The notes below the pieces were generated by a model that saw nothing but the letters and a program-made list of their open reading frames with translations, was not told the DNA's origin and did no database searches. Shown piece by piece: positions 5,573-5,835 of a stretch of 5,835 nt of DNA (positions within the stretch are counted from its first letter, which is position 1; every line of letters begins with the position of its first letter). The stretch is from Gammaproteobacteria bacterium (GTDB lineage: Bacteria; Pseudomonadota; Gammaproteobacteria; Steroidobacterales; Steroidobacteraceae). Location: assembly GCA_005877705.1 (NCBI GenBank), contig VBNY01000267.1:1-5835 (forward strand), given 5' to 3'. The translations under genes and the position numbers were made by a program.

Positions 5573-5835
5573 ACGCCGACGCCAAGAGCGGCGCCGAAAA
5601 CTCGTTTTACCTCCCGGATTTCTGCACTTCACGCGCGGCCTTGGGGATAGTCCTCATCGTCGAGCTCACGGCGATCGTGCTGGCGCTCGCGCGTCAGGGT
5701 GCCGGCCTCGATTTCTGGGCGGATCTTGCGCGCACCTCGCTCTTTCTGCTGTGGATCGGTCTTACCGGGGCGGCGCTCCTGTGCTGGCTGGGTGAGCGGC
5801 TGGCGCGCATGAGCGCGGCTCGGGGATCCGCCGTA
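5569..5835 (+). CDS. N-terminal part of a membrane sensor histidine kinase, probably AlgZ/FimS (LytS-like) family (partial)
   Basis: Eighty-nine codons are visible before the window ends. The start FYLPDFCTSRAALGIVLIVE resembles the opening of AlgZ/FimS-type kinases of Beta- and Gammaproteobacteria. Two hydrophobic segments, about 22-41 and 55-75, fit the membrane-anchored N-terminal half of that family, with the His-kinase domain expected beyond the edge. In its known relatives the kinase is encoded beside the response regulator AlgR, near argH and hemC, and controls alginate or type IV pili in Pseudomonas. The ATG at 5569 overlaps the dehydrogenase stop as ATGA, implying translational coupling. 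The catalytic domain is not in the window, so the family call is a recognition from the N-terminus only. Confidence 0.7.
   Translation, partial: MNADAKSGAENSFYLPDFCTSRAALGIVLIVELTAIVLALARQGAGLDFWADLARTSLFLLWIGLTGAALLCWLGERLARMSAARGSAV

Noticed and set aside
4586..5632. Long open frames antisense to the dehydrogenase
   Set aside because: Their Arg/Gly/Ala-rich composition and lack of family motifs are typical of shadow frames in GC-rich genes. The plus-strand frame has a complete motif set.

Overview
The window is a GC-rich stretch of proteobacterial chromosome. It most resembles a Betaproteobacterium, or a related GC-rich Gammaproteobacterium. The evidence is the neighbourhood comM, ubiK, amtB, a DUF4124 envelope protein, and what looks like an AlgZ/FimS-type sensor kinase. 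No rRNA, tRNA, CRISPR array, insertion sequence or phage gene was recognised. This is mostly ordinary housekeeping DNA. The one real surprise is a decayed duplication of a divergent promoter region.

Layout. Positions 1-47 hold the probable last codons of an unidentified plus-strand gene. It converges on comM (76-1668, minus), a ComM/YifB-type AAA+ ATPase. Upstream of comM, and also on the minus strand, lies ubiK (1841-2128), encoding a small coiled-coil accessory protein of ubiquinone synthesis. The divergent gap 2129-2390 carries a strong sigma-54 promoter (2256-2271), two possible NtrC sites and a perfect 18-bp palindrome. From it amtB (2391-3815, plus), an ammonium channel with a signal peptide and all key pore residues, is transcribed rightward to a strong hairpin at 3861-3892. 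Next come a secreted DUF4124 protein (4085-4552), a beta-hydroxyacid dehydrogenase of the 3-hydroxyisobutyrate/glyoxylate reductase class (4685-5572), and, overlapping it by 4 bases, the start of a membrane sensor histidine kinase (5569 to the window end). All three are on the plus strand.

How the genes relate. amtB is the nitrogen-control gene here: the sigma-54 promoter predicts induction under nitrogen limitation. Its C-terminal tail, the part that docks a P-II protein, is intact, yet no glnK lies next to it. comM and ubiK are unrelated in function (DNA uptake/recombination versus quinone synthesis) and may share transcription. The dehydrogenase and the kinase are translationally coupled.

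Most notable observation. The segment from the ubiK start codon through the sigma-54 promoter (2103-2338) has a diverged, shortened copy in front of comM (1673-1807). As a result the comM reading frame opens with a ubiK-like decapeptide, MDTFRIDEKA versus MDSFRIDEIA. The simplest reading is an old tandem duplication of ubiK plus its promoter, followed by loss of most of one ubiK copy and of the upstream control sites. I do not see evidence for a wholly new biological system in this window.
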